A DNA stretch of 64,000 bases. Origin: BOG-932 sp965276835. GTDB taxonomy: Bacteria > Pseudomonadota > Alphaproteobacteria > BOG-932 > Roseiterribacteraceae. The stretch covers positions 620,001-684,000 of the forward strand of contig OZ255631.1 in the NCBI GenBank assembly GCA_965276835.1, written 5' to 3'. Under the pieces are notes generated by a model that did no database searches, was not told where the DNA came from, and saw nothing but the letters and a program-made list of their open reading frames with translations. This document shows, piece by piece, positions 15,775-24,079 of this stretch; position 1 is the stretch's first letter, and the number at the start of each line of letters is the position of its first letter. A program made the position numbers and the translations under genes.

Positions 15775-17970
15775 ATGAGACAACTGACAATCGCGGCTCT
15801 GTTCGCAACCGCATCGGTATTCACCGTCGCCTCCCCGAACGCCCCGGCTGCCCCGATGGACGCGAAGACCGCCGATACCATCGGCGGCACGGTGACCAGC
15901 ACGGCGGGCCCCGAGGCCGGCGTGTGGGTGATCGCGGAAACCGATAGCCTGCCGACCAAGTTCGTGAAGATCGTCGTCACCGACGACAAGGGCCGTTATC
16001 TGCTGCCCGAAATGCCGCAAGGCAAATACAAGGTCTGGGTGCGTGGTTACGGCCTGATCGACAGCGACCCGGTCGACGGAGCGCCGGGGGCCAAGATCGA
16101 CCTCAAGGCCAAAATCGCGCCCAGTGCCAAGGATGCGGCGCAGTATTACCCCGCTAATTACTGGTACGCCCTGCTGGAGCCGCCGCCGAAAAGCGACTTC
16201 CCCGGCACCGGCGCCCAGGGCAACGGTATCGCACCGATCATGGCCAAGCAGCAGGACTGGTTGGCCCATATGAAAGAGAACTGCCTCTATTGCCACCAGA
16301 TCGGTGACAAGGCGACGCGCGAGCTGCCGCCGTCGGGCAGCAGCAGCGTCGAGGCCTGGGGCCAGCGTATCCAGATGGCGCGCGCGCCGGGTGACATCAC
16401 CGTCGGCAATTATGCCAAGGATTTTTCTGCGATCATGCAGAACAACATGGCGCATTACGGCCGCGAGCGCGGCCTGAAGATGTTCGCCGACTGGACCGAC
16501 CGCATTGCCGCCGGCGAGATCCCGCCAAAGGCGCCGGCGCGCCCCAGCGGCGTGGAGCGCAACGTCGTGCTGACCGAATGGGACTGGGCAGGCGGCAATT
16601 TCGTCCATGACGAGATCACCACCGACAAGCGCACACCGACCGTCAACGCCAACGGCCCGGTATATGGCACGGACGACTTGAACGGCCATCTGGTCGTGCT
16701 CGATCCGGTGAGCGGCAAGCCGAGCGAGGTCGATATCCCCGGGATCGACAAAGCCCACAATGTCGAGGCCGGCGTCCATAACCCGATGATCGATGAAAAG
16801 GGCCGCGTCTGGATGTCCGACATCCGCGGCGAGGGCGCCAACCCGGATTTCTGCACCGACGGCGCGAAGAGCAAGTATGCAGCATTGTTCCCGACCGAGG
16901 CTAAAGTCGGGCGCGAGATCGTCGTCTACGACCCGGCAACGAAGAAGATGGACCGCATTCCGACCTGCTTCGGAACGCACCATCTGCAGTTCGCATGGGA
17001 CAAGGACAACACGCTGTATTTCAGCGGCGACACCAACGTCGTCGGCTGGATCGACACCAAGGTGTGGGACGAGACCCACGATCCTGCCAAGGCCGAGGGC
17101 TGGTGCCCGCTGGTGCTCGACACCTCGGGCGACGGCAAGATGACCCAGGACCGTACGGCCTGGATTCAACCCAAGACGCCCGGCGCGACCGGCGAGGGAG
17201 CGACCGAAGGCGGCCAGGACACCAAGGTCGTGGGCGAGGCGAAGGGGGCCGGTCCCAAGGACACGCGCATCAACGGTTTCCTCTATGCCATGGGCATCAG
17301 CCCGAAGGACCAGAGCATCTGGATCGCCAAATACTCGCCGGCGGTGCCCAGTGGGCTGGTGCGCATGTCGCCGGGCAAGAACCCGCCGGAGACGTGCTCG
17401 GTCGAATATTATGAGCCGCCGAAGTTGCCGAGCGGCGATTATGCCGCCTTCAATATGCGCGGTGTCGATCTGGACTCGAAGGGCATCGCCTGGGCGGCGT
17501 TCGGGTCGGGCCAGATGGGCCGCTTCGACCGTTCCAAATGCAGGGTGACGAACGGCCCGACCGCCACCGGCCAGCAATGCCCCGAGGGCTGGACCTTCTA
17601 TGACTCGCCCGGTCCCAAGGTAAAGGGCACGACGGTCGGCACCGCCGATTGGCACTATATGACCTGGGTCGATCAGCAGAACGTACTGGGCCTGGGCAAG
17701 GATACGCCGATCCTGCCGGGCACCATGTCGGACTCGCTGATCGCGATGGAGCCGAAGACCGGCAAGCAGGTGGTGCTGCGCGTGCCCTATCCGATGAATT
17801 TTTATACCCGCGGCATGGACGGCCGGATCGACGACCCCAAGGCCGGTTGGAAAGGCCGTGGCCTGTGGGCCGACTATGGCGGCGTGCCGCTTTGGCATAC
17901 GGAGACGGGCGAGGGAACCTTCGGCAAGATCGTGAAATTCCAGCTACGGGATAACCCGCTGCAGGATTGA
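15775..17970 (+). CDS. Periplasmic c-type haem protein with carboxypeptidase-regulatory domain (copy 2)
   Basis: A 731-residue paralogue of the protein at 8963-11182. Signal peptide about 1-25; carboxypeptidase-regulatory-like domain about 35-105 (IGGTVTSTAGPEAGVWVIAE); one haem c motif CLYCH at residues 170-174; then propeller-like repeats to the end (GRFDRSKCRVTNGPTATGQQ and RVPYPMNFYTRGMD are shared with copy 1). GGGGAGGATCG precedes the start. Its position 42 bases after a PQQ dehydrogenase suggests that it takes electrons from the reduced quinone, or processes the oxidised product through the propeller domain. Neither role is proven. It could equally be a haem-containing lyase or sensor. 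Confidence 0.8.
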   Translation: MRQLTIAALFATASVFTVASPNAPAAPMDAKTADTIGGTVTSTAGPEAGVWVIAETDSLPTKFVKIVVTDDKGRYLLPEMPQGKYKVWVRGYGLIDSDPVDGAPGAKIDLKAKIAPSAKDAAQYYPANYWYALLEPPPKSDFPGTGAQGNGIAPIMAKQQDWLAHMKENCLYCHQIGDKATRELPPSGSSSVEAWGQRIQMARAPGDITVGNYAKDFSAIMQNNMAHYGRERGLKMFADWTDRIAAGEIPPKAPARPSGVERNVVLTEWDWAGGNFVHDEITTDKRTPTVNANGPVYGTDDLNGHLVVLDPVSGKPSEVDIPGIDKAHNVEAGVHNPMIDEKGRVWMSDIRGEGANPDFCTDGAKSKYAALFPTEAKVGREIVVYDPATKKMDRIPTCFGTHHLQFAWDKDNTLYFSGDTNVVGWIDTKVWDETHDPAKAEGWCPLVLDTSGDGKMTQDRTAWIQPKTPGATGEGATEGGQDTKVVGEAKGAGPKDTRINGFLYAMGISPKDQSIWIAKYSPAVPSGLVRMSPGKNPPETCSVEYYEPPKLPSGDYAAFNMRGVDLDSKGIAWAAFGSGQMGRFDRSKCRVTNGPTATGQQCPEGWTFYDSPGPKVKGTTVGTADWHYMTWVDQQNVLGLGKDTPILPGTMSDSLIAMEPKTGKQVVLRVPYPMNFYTRGMDGRIDDPKAGWKGRGLWADYGGVPLWHTETGEGTFGKIVKFQLRDNPLQD

Positions 17971-17992
17971 CCCCGGCATCCAGGAGAACAAA

Positions 17993-18400
17993 TTGGCCGT
18001 CGAGCATGTAAACCCGGACACGCTGTTCAGGCTGCCGGCCTTCTCGCAGATCGTCGTCGCGCCGCCGGGCCGGCTGGCCTTCATCGCGGGGCAGGGCCCG
18101 TTCGACCCGGATTTCAACCTGGTCGGCGGCGGCGATCTGTTCGCCCAGACGGTGCAGGCATTCCGCAACCTGAAGGCGGCGTTGGCCGCCGTCGGCGCAA
18201 CGCCCACGGATGTGGTCAGTACGACTTTCTATATCGTGAACCTGGATACAGAGCGGACCGATACTTTCGTCGCCGCGATGAACGCCGCCTTGGACGGCCA
18301 GCCGTTCCCGCCCAACGCCTCGACGATGGTCGGCGTTACCCGGCTGGGGGAGGCGCGGATGCTGGTCGAGATCAGCGCGGTGGCTGCGATTCCGGGATAG
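17993..18400 (+). CDS. RidA-family protein lacking the catalytic arginine
   Basis: A 135-residue trimeric Rid/YjgF fold protein (FIAGQGPFDPDFNLVGGGDL and FRNLKAALAAVGATPTDVV are typical). In true RidA imine deaminases an arginine in the block PARSxVEV is essential; here the block reads NASTMVGV, with serine at that position. Deamination of enamine/imine intermediates is therefore unlikely, and the protein belongs to one of the non-RidA subgroups of unclear role. AGGAGAACAAA precedes a TTG start. It follows the haem protein gene by 22 bases and is probably the third gene of the PQQ operon, suggesting a part in handling a reactive product. Confidence 0.82.
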   Translation: MAVEHVNPDTLFRLPAFSQIVVAPPGRLAFIAGQGPFDPDFNLVGGGDLFAQTVQAFRNLKAALAAVGATPTDVVSTTFYIVNLDTERTDTFVAAMNAALDGQPFPPNASTMVGVTRLGEARMLVEISAVAAIPG

Positions 18401-18431
18401 GCGGTATTTTTAGCTGACGCCGATCGGAACT

Positions 18432-19784
18432 TTATTTCTTCGTCTCTCCGCTGTCGTTGCCGACGATCAGGCTGGAAACGTTGACCGGTTCGAAATCCTT
18501 CAGGGTCAGGCTCTGCAGGCAAGTCAGATCGTCGTCGTTCCAGCGTGGGTCGGGCGTGCCGATCAGGCCGCCACTGCTGCCGTTATCGGCCAGAATGATG
18601 CCGTAATTGCGGAACGCCTTAATGATGATCGCGGCCTGCGGGCTTTTCGTGGCGCATGTGGGCGTCCTCACCGAGGCTTTGAGGCGATAGATTTCGCCCG
18701 CCGGTCCGGACATCGAGCAACTGATCGGCGGTTTCGACTGCGAGATCTGCGATTCGGTGGGAATGGTGCCGCTCTTTGTCTGGCAACTTCCAGTGCCGGC
18801 TGTCTCGGTCGACGGCCACACCCAGTAGTTCAGCATATGGTTCAGCGTAAAGCGGATCGGGTGATGCACCGCGCCTTTGGGTTTGGCCGGCGTGCCGGTG
18901 CCGATCACCTCGTCGGCGTTCGCCAGCAACGGCGCCACGGGTAGGCCGGCCGCGTCCGACGTGCCCTTATCCTGCGGCGTCAGCGCATTGCCGCTCACGT
19001 CCGGCCACAGCGCGTTGGACGAGTCCGTCCACGGGCCACCTTTGTAAATCCCCTGCCACATCTCATACAGCGCCGGCGGCTTCCCATTGCCCGCCGCGCG
19101 ATAGATCAGCACATGCCGGTCGCCGTCGGAGCGGCTTGTGCCTTCCACCGGCGCGTTCGCGGGGAACGGCCCCGAGGTGAAATAATGTTGGTACAGGGTC
19201 GTCTTCACCGAAACCTCGGACTGGCTCGGCGGCACGGAGAATGCAGGGATCCCGTTGGGAAACGACTGGTAAGCGGCACCGCCGAAAAACGCTCTCACGC
19301 TCGCTGAAAGATAGGGGGGATCAATCGGGGCCGCCGGCGATGTATCCACCGGTAGTCCGGTCGATGCGGCGTCCACCCGGTGATGGAAAATCGAATTCGA
19401 GGGAAAGATTTTCGCCAGAAATTTGTTCGCGCCGGTGATCGCGAAAGTGGTCTGCCCGCCGGCCTTGGCGCCGGCATGGTCCGTCACGATGAGGCGCGGT
19501 TGGTATGTGCCTTGCCCGCCGATCCGTGCGCCGCTGATGAGCCCATTCGCGGGATTGAGCAACAAGCCTTCGGGCAACGGCGAAAATTCATCCGACCCAT
19601 CGACCGAATACCGGTAAGGCGGTGTGCCGCCAATTGCCGCGATTGCGCACCCGCTATAGCGCGTACCTTGAATCCCGTCGGGGCATTTCTTTGTGGTCAT
19701 CTTGAGCGCTGTCGCGCCGGCCTCGGCGCAAGGCGCGAGCCACGCCGCGGTTGCGGCGGCACCGGCCAAAATTAGTTTATTCAC
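18432..19784 (-). CDS. Secreted protein with putative Ig-like domain, unknown function
   Basis: A 450-residue exported protein. Residues 1-22 form a signal peptide (ILAGAAATAAWLAPCAEA). Residues about 30-120 look like a putative-Ig (He_PIG) fold: GGTPPYRYSVDG, LPEGLLLNPANGLISG, YQPRLIVTDHAG. The remaining 300 residues are a soluble domain with HPIRFTLNHMLNYWVWP, YRLKASV and the ending GIILADNGSSGGLIGTPDPR then WNDDDL. I have seen similar endings in secreted proteins of several soil bacteria, but I know of no activity; a carbohydrate- or surface-related role is a guess. It is convergent with the RidA gene and divergent from the TonB receptor. Confidence 0.7.
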   Translation of the reverse strand: MNKLILAGAAATAAWLAPCAEAGATALKMTTKKCPDGIQGTRYSGCAIAAIGGTPPYRYSVDGSDEFSPLPEGLLLNPANGLISGARIGGQGTYQPRLIVTDHAGAKAGGQTTFAITGANKFLAKIFPSNSIFHHRVDAASTGLPVDTSPAAPIDPPYLSASVRAFFGGAAYQSFPNGIPAFSVPPSQSEVSVKTTLYQHYFTSGPFPANAPVEGTSRSDGDRHVLIYRAAGNGKPPALYEMWQGIYKGGPWTDSSNALWPDVSGNALTPQDKGTSDAAGLPVAPLLANADEVIGTGTPAKPKGAVHHPIRFTLNHMLNYWVWPSTETAGTGSCQTKSGTIPTESQISQSKPPISCSMSGPAGEIYRLKASVRTPTCATKSPQAAIIIKAFRNYGIILADNGSSGGLIGTPDPRWNDDDLTCLQSLTLKDFEPVNVSSLIVGNDSGETKK

Positions 19785-20147
19785 GCGACGGTTCTCCCCT
19801 ATCGCGAAGATATCATTTCCGCGAAAGCGGTGTCGACGGGATCGGCGAGGCCGCTGCCTGGCCCGCTCCCGGCGGCTGGTAGATCAGCCGTCCGTTTCGG
19901 GAGCAGTGCTAACTGGGGATTGCGACCTCCCATGTCGCCGTCACGCCGGCACCTCGCCTCGTTCGGTAATCGTCTGTCCTGTAGCAACGCCGCTTGGGCG
20001 GCTTGTACAAAACACATTTCAGTTGAAATGTTTTGTTGACGCCCGGAAGAAACGGGCCTTATTGTCAGCCAACATTTATGGCGGGTTCCCAAGCGAAAGC
20101 GGGTGCCCCCGAATAAGTTCGACAAATAAAGCTTAAGGGAGGGGAAA
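19785..20147. other. Promoter region between secreted Ig protein and TonB receptor
   Basis: About 360 bases with no gene. It holds the palindrome and promoter described at 20015-20065, a short GCCCG/CGGGC hairpin at 20041-20057, and the strong ribosome site GGGAGGGGAAA before the ATG at 20148. Confidence 0.55.
20015..20065 (+). promoter_or_regulatory. Palindromic operator plus promoter of the TonB receptor
   Basis: CATTTCAGTTGAAATG (20015-20030) is a perfect 7+7 palindrome with a two-base centre, flanked by CAAAACA and TTTTG. TTGACG (20036-20041), an 18-base gap and TATTGT (20060-20065) form a plausible sigma-70-type promoter directly after it. The layout fits an activator or repressor site just upstream of -35. 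Confidence 0.45.
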
Positions 20148-23018
20148 ATGGCCGCACGCAAACTCGCCATATTTCTAGGTTCGGCAAGCCTGCTGGTGTT
20201 GGGCGCCGGCGCCACGGCAACCGCGCAAGACCAAAAATCCCCCGCGCAGGCGACACGTTCGGGGGAGCTTGAAGAGATCGTCGTAACCGCCCAGAAGCGA
20301 GAGCAAAAGCTCCAGTCGGTGCCAATCTCCATCACCGCGTTGAATGCAGCCGCTCTGAAAGCCGACCGGATCGAAACACTCAACGATCTGAATGCGGTGG
20401 CGCCGAACCTGACCGTTCGGCTGGGAGCAGGCGGCAACCAGTCGCCAAACTATACCTTGCGAGGCATCCTTGGCGCGTCGTCCGCGGCCGGGCAAGACAA
20501 GGGTGTCTCACCGTATCTGGACGGGGTTTACCTGCAAGCCCAATCGGGTTCGGTTTTCGAGTTGGCCGATATCGAACGGGTCGAGGTGTTGAAAGGCCCG
20601 CAGGGCACGCTCTTCGGCCGTAACGCGACAGGCGGCGCGATCCAGATCATTACGAAGGATCCGACCGGCGAATTCGGTGGATATCAGGAGCTCACCGGCG
20701 GCAATCTCGGTACGTTCCGCAGCAAGACGCATTTGGACCTGCCTGCCTGGGGGCCGCTCAGCGCGTCCTTTACCTATCTCCATTCCCAGCATGATGGCGA
20801 TACCAAGAATCTCGGCGCCGGTACGCAGTGGAACTATGCCGGCACCGGGAGCGAAAGCGGGATCCTGACCTCACCCAAGCGGCTGGGCGACGATGATACC
20901 AATGCCTTCATGGGCGCCTTGAAGTACGCGGTAGACGACTTCAGCCTTGTTTATAAATTCGACTACACACACGACGATTTTACGCCGAACGCGGAGGGCG
21001 TGTCTTATTTGCCTCCGGGATTCGTCAGGCAGCTTTATGCCGCAAGCCCCAATCCGATGACGCCGATCACGACCCAGCGGCCGAGCGCGGTGAACAATGC
21101 GTTTACCACGCCGGGTGTGACTGAAAATTGGGGCCACAATCTGACCGGACAGTATTGGATAGATGACGATGTCTCTATCAAAAACATCCTGGCGGAACGG
21201 CAAACAAAAAACGAGACGACTTTCCAACTCGACGGCCTGGGCGGTCTGACCAACATACCCGTCAGGCTCGCTCCCCATCAGATATTCCCGCCCGGCGTAA
21301 TTCCACTCGCCGCCGGCGGAAACCCGGCGTTGGCCTCTTTCGTGCCGGGTGCCCCCTTCGTCTTTCTCGGAAACAACGATTACGTGAGGGAGTGGCAATG
21401 GAGCGACGAGTTTCAGGTCAATGTTAATAAAAGCTGGGTGACACTCACGGCCGGCTTCCTGCATTTCTACGATCATATTACGACCGCGGGTTTTGCCGGC
21501 GGCTATAACACGACCATTACACAGGTGATCACCGGCCAAAATACCGCTCTCAACGGCAGGCCCTTCGTGATTCCCGCGAATCCTGGATATCGGGGCGCTA
21601 TCGTGCAAACCTTCTCCAATGCGGTCTACGCCCAACCGGAATTTCATCTGACCGACGAACTCGATGTCGTTGCCGGCATTCGCTGGACCCAGGATCAAAA
21701 AGACGGTCACGAATCGCTTCCCGATCAGCAGCTGACCCCTGGTATTTCGCCGATTTATTACAAGCACAGCCAGATCACGTATCTTGCCGGCCTCAACTAC
21801 AAGCTGAACCCCGACACTTTGGTATACGGGAAATTCTCGACCGGTTTCGTTTCGGGCGGCCAGCTATCCACTCTGACCTACAAGCCAGAGAAAGCGCGAT
21901 CCTGGGAATTGGGCATCAAAACAGAGCAGTTCGACCGCCGGTTGCGGAGCGACCTTGCACTCTTCGATGCGCGGTATTCCAATCTGCAGTACGATACGTC
22001 CGGAAGTTTGACGGGTAATCCCGCCACCGCCTTATTCTCGCAGGCCATCGTGAACCAAGGCGATGCGCACGCCCTCGGCTTCGAGTTCGAAAACACAATC
22101 GCCGCCACCAGGGAGCTGACGTTCACGGCGAATGTCGGCTACACCAATTTCAAGTTTGAGCAGGCGACGATCCCGCCAGGCTTGGCGTCGCTGTCCGGCC
22201 CGCCCGGATTCCAGCCGCAACAGCGACCGAACTTTACCGGCACGCTGGGCGCGCAGTACACCGGCGAGGAAGAGATTTGGCGCGGCAGCCATTTGACGGC
22301 CCGGATCGATGCAAACTTCCGAAGCGCGGCGTTGATGACCTCGAATACCATTTCCGGGCCCGGCTCGACCAAAGTCGACCCGGCGATCATCAATGCCGCG
22401 ACCAGTCCATTTGTCTGGCTGGTCAATGCCCGCGTGGCGCTCGCCGATATCGACCTCGGTGATACGCGCGCCGAAGTGGCTCTCTGGGGCCGCAACCTGC
22501 TGAATAATCGCGAGATCGTACAGTTCGTCGGACTCGGCCCCGTGGGGTCGGTGATCTATGAGCAAGCAAGAACCTTCGGGGTGGATGTCAGGTTCGACTT
22601 CGGCCCGGAAAGCATCCCAGAGGAAGCTCCGGCTGCGTACGTGCCGCCGCCGGTGGTGGCGCCGGTTCAGACGCCGAAGAGCTATCTGGTGTTCTTCGAC
22701 TTCAATAAGTCCGACCTGACCCCTCAGGCGGTGTCGATCGTGAATCAGGCGGCGGCCAACGCCGGTCCGGCCAAGGTGACCCAACTCACCGTCACCGGTC
22801 ACACCGACACGGTGGGCTCGGACGCCTACAATATGCGCCTGTCCCGCCGCCGCGCGGAATCGGTCGCGGCACAGCTTGAAAAGGACGGCATCCCTTCCAG
22901 CGAGATCACGATCGTGGCCAAGGGCAAGCGCGACCTGCTCGTCCCGACCGGCGACGGCGTGCGCGAGCCGCAGAATCGGCGCGTCCAGATCGTCTATGAC
23001 GGCGGCCCGACGTCCTAA
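20148..23018 (+). CDS. TonB-dependent receptor fused to C-terminal OmpA domain
   Basis: A 956-residue outer-membrane protein. Signal peptide about 1-27 (ending TAQ); TonB box and plug about 40-170 (LEEIVVTAQKREQKLQSVPI, then VLKGPQGTLFGRNATGGAIQ); 22-strand barrel to about residue 818, ending FGVDVRFDF as a normal terminal strand. After it comes a Pro-rich linker (AAYVPPPVVAPVQTPK) and a complete OmpA/MotB-type peptidoglycan-binding domain at about 846-956: VFFDFNKSDLT, TGHTDTVGSDAYN, LSRRRAESVA and NRRVQIVY. Receptors of this class import large or scarce substrates with TonB energy; the OmpA domain should anchor the barrel to peptidoglycan. The reading frame is continuous across the junction. 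Substrate unknown; no TonB or ExbBD genes are nearby. Confidence 0.9.
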   Translation: MAARKLAIFLGSASLLVLGAGATATAQDQKSPAQATRSGELEEIVVTAQKREQKLQSVPISITALNAAALKADRIETLNDLNAVAPNLTVRLGAGGNQSPNYTLRGILGASSAAGQDKGVSPYLDGVYLQAQSGSVFELADIERVEVLKGPQGTLFGRNATGGAIQIITKDPTGEFGGYQELTGGNLGTFRSKTHLDLPAWGPLSASFTYLHSQHDGDTKNLGAGTQWNYAGTGSESGILTSPKRLGDDDTNAFMGALKYAVDDFSLVYKFDYTHDDFTPNAEGVSYLPPGFVRQLYAASPNPMTPITTQRPSAVNNAFTTPGVTENWGHNLTGQYWIDDDVSIKNILAERQTKNETTFQLDGLGGLTNIPVRLAPHQIFPPGVIPLAAGGNPALASFVPGAPFVFLGNNDYVREWQWSDEFQVNVNKSWVTLTAGFLHFYDHITTAGFAGGYNTTITQVITGQNTALNGRPFVIPANPGYRGAIVQTFSNAVYAQPEFHLTDELDVVAGIRWTQDQKDGHESLPDQQLTPGISPIYYKHSQITYLAGLNYKLNPDTLVYGKFSTGFVSGGQLSTLTYKPEKARSWELGIKTEQFDRRLRSDLALFDARYSNLQYDTSGSLTGNPATALFSQAIVNQGDAHALGFEFENTIAATRELTFTANVGYTNFKFEQATIPPGLASLSGPPGFQPQQRPNFTGTLGAQYTGEEEIWRGSHLTARIDANFRSAALMTSNTISGPGSTKVDPAIINAATSPFVWLVNARVALADIDLGDTRAEVALWGRNLLNNREIVQFVGLGPVGSVIYEQARTFGVDVRFDFGPESIPEEAPAAYVPPPVVAPVQTPKSYLVFFDFNKSDLTPQAVSIVNQAAANAGPAKVTQLTVTGHTDTVGSDAYNMRLSRRRAESVAAQLEKDGIPSSEITIVAKGKRDLLVPTGDGVREPQNRRVQIVYDGGPTS

Positions 23019-23157
23019 GTGTCGTCTGGAGCGCCACTGACCGGTGATCGCGCGCAATCTGAAACGCGGCAGGATAGGCCGCGATGGACGATAAAGCTCG
23101 GGGCGTGCTAGCCGTTCGGCGGTTGAGCAAAAGGCGATCGCGCCAAGGCTTTCAAAG

Positions 23158-24015
23158 ATGAATATGGTTTCCCACACCACCGATGCGGAACCGGCCGCCA
23201 TAGTGGCCGAGTTCGAGCGCCGCGCCCGGCGGTTCGAGACGAAATGCGGGGACGGCGTTCTCGTCTGGCGTGCCTGGGGTATCGGCCCGCCCGTGCTGCT
23301 CGCCCATGGTGGGCACGGCGCGTGGTCGCATTGGATCCGTAATATCGATGCGCTCGCGGCCGAACGGACTGTGTGGGCGCTGGACCTTCCCGGCCTTGGC
23401 GATTCGGCCCTTCCGCCGCGCCAGGACCATGAGGCGATCTCCGAGGTGCTCGCCACCGGTCTCAGGCAACTGATCGCGCCTGACCTTCCGGTGGATATCG
23501 TCGGCTTCTCCTTCGGCGGCGTGGTATCCGCGCATCTGGCCGCCTTTTATCCCGAATTGGTGCGCCGGGTGATTCTGGTGGATACCGGCGGCCTGGACCT
23601 GCCGACGGGACCTATCGACGTACGCGGTATTCGCGGCCTCGCCGACGCCGAACGTCGCGCGGTGCTGCGCGCGAACCTGCTGTCGCTCATGCTCCACGAT
23701 CCGGCCAGCGTCGATGAGCTTGCCCTCTACCTTCAGGCACTCAACGGACGCCGCGCACGAATACAGGCCGAGAAACTCGTCCTGCCGGACAGGCTGATCA
23801 AGGTGTTGCCGCGTGTTTCGGTACAGCTCGACGCCATCTGGGGCGAGTATGACGGCCCCCACCCCGATCCCGCCGCCCAGGCGACGGTCCTGCGCCGCTT
23901 TCAGCCAGACCTCGATTTATGCGTGATTCCAGGCGCGGGACACTGGTCGATGTATGAAAGACCGGAGGCGTTCAACCGCGCGGTTCTGGATTTGCTGTCC
24001 CGCCCGCTCAGGTAG
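23158..24015 (+). CDS. Alpha/beta hydrolase
   Basis: A 285-residue alpha/beta-hydrolase-fold enzyme. The oxyanion block is LLAHGGHGAWSHW (about 47-59), the nucleophile elbow GFSFGG has its serine near residue 119, and the catalytic histidine is in PGAGHWSMYERPEAF near the C-terminus. The family includes esterases, C-C bond hydrolases and lactonases. The motif set is closest to the general catabolic hydrolases found in aromatic and ester degradation. It lies 139 bases after the TonB receptor and 64 bases before an aldehyde dehydrogenase on the same strand, so a shared catabolic role is reasonable but unproven. Confidence 0.87.
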   Translation: MNMVSHTTDAEPAAIVAEFERRARRFETKCGDGVLVWRAWGIGPPVLLAHGGHGAWSHWIRNIDALAAERTVWALDLPGLGDSALPPRQDHEAISEVLATGLRQLIAPDLPVDIVGFSFGGVVSAHLAAFYPELVRRVILVDTGGLDLPTGPIDVRGIRGLADAERRAVLRANLLSLMLHDPASVDELALYLQALNGRRARIQAEKLVLPDRLIKVLPRVSVQLDAIWGEYDGPHPDPAAQATVLRRFQPDLDLCVIPGAGHWSMYERPEAFNRAVLDLLSRPLR

Positions 24016-24079
24016 TGGTGGACACCCATCGGCATCCTGGATGTAATGAATGCCCAAACGGGCGCCGGGGAAGGTCCAC

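Noticed and set aside
15757..17898. 713-codon frame antisense to the haem c propeller gene
   Set aside because: Shadow frame for the same reason; the sense strand carries CxxCH and a ribosome site.
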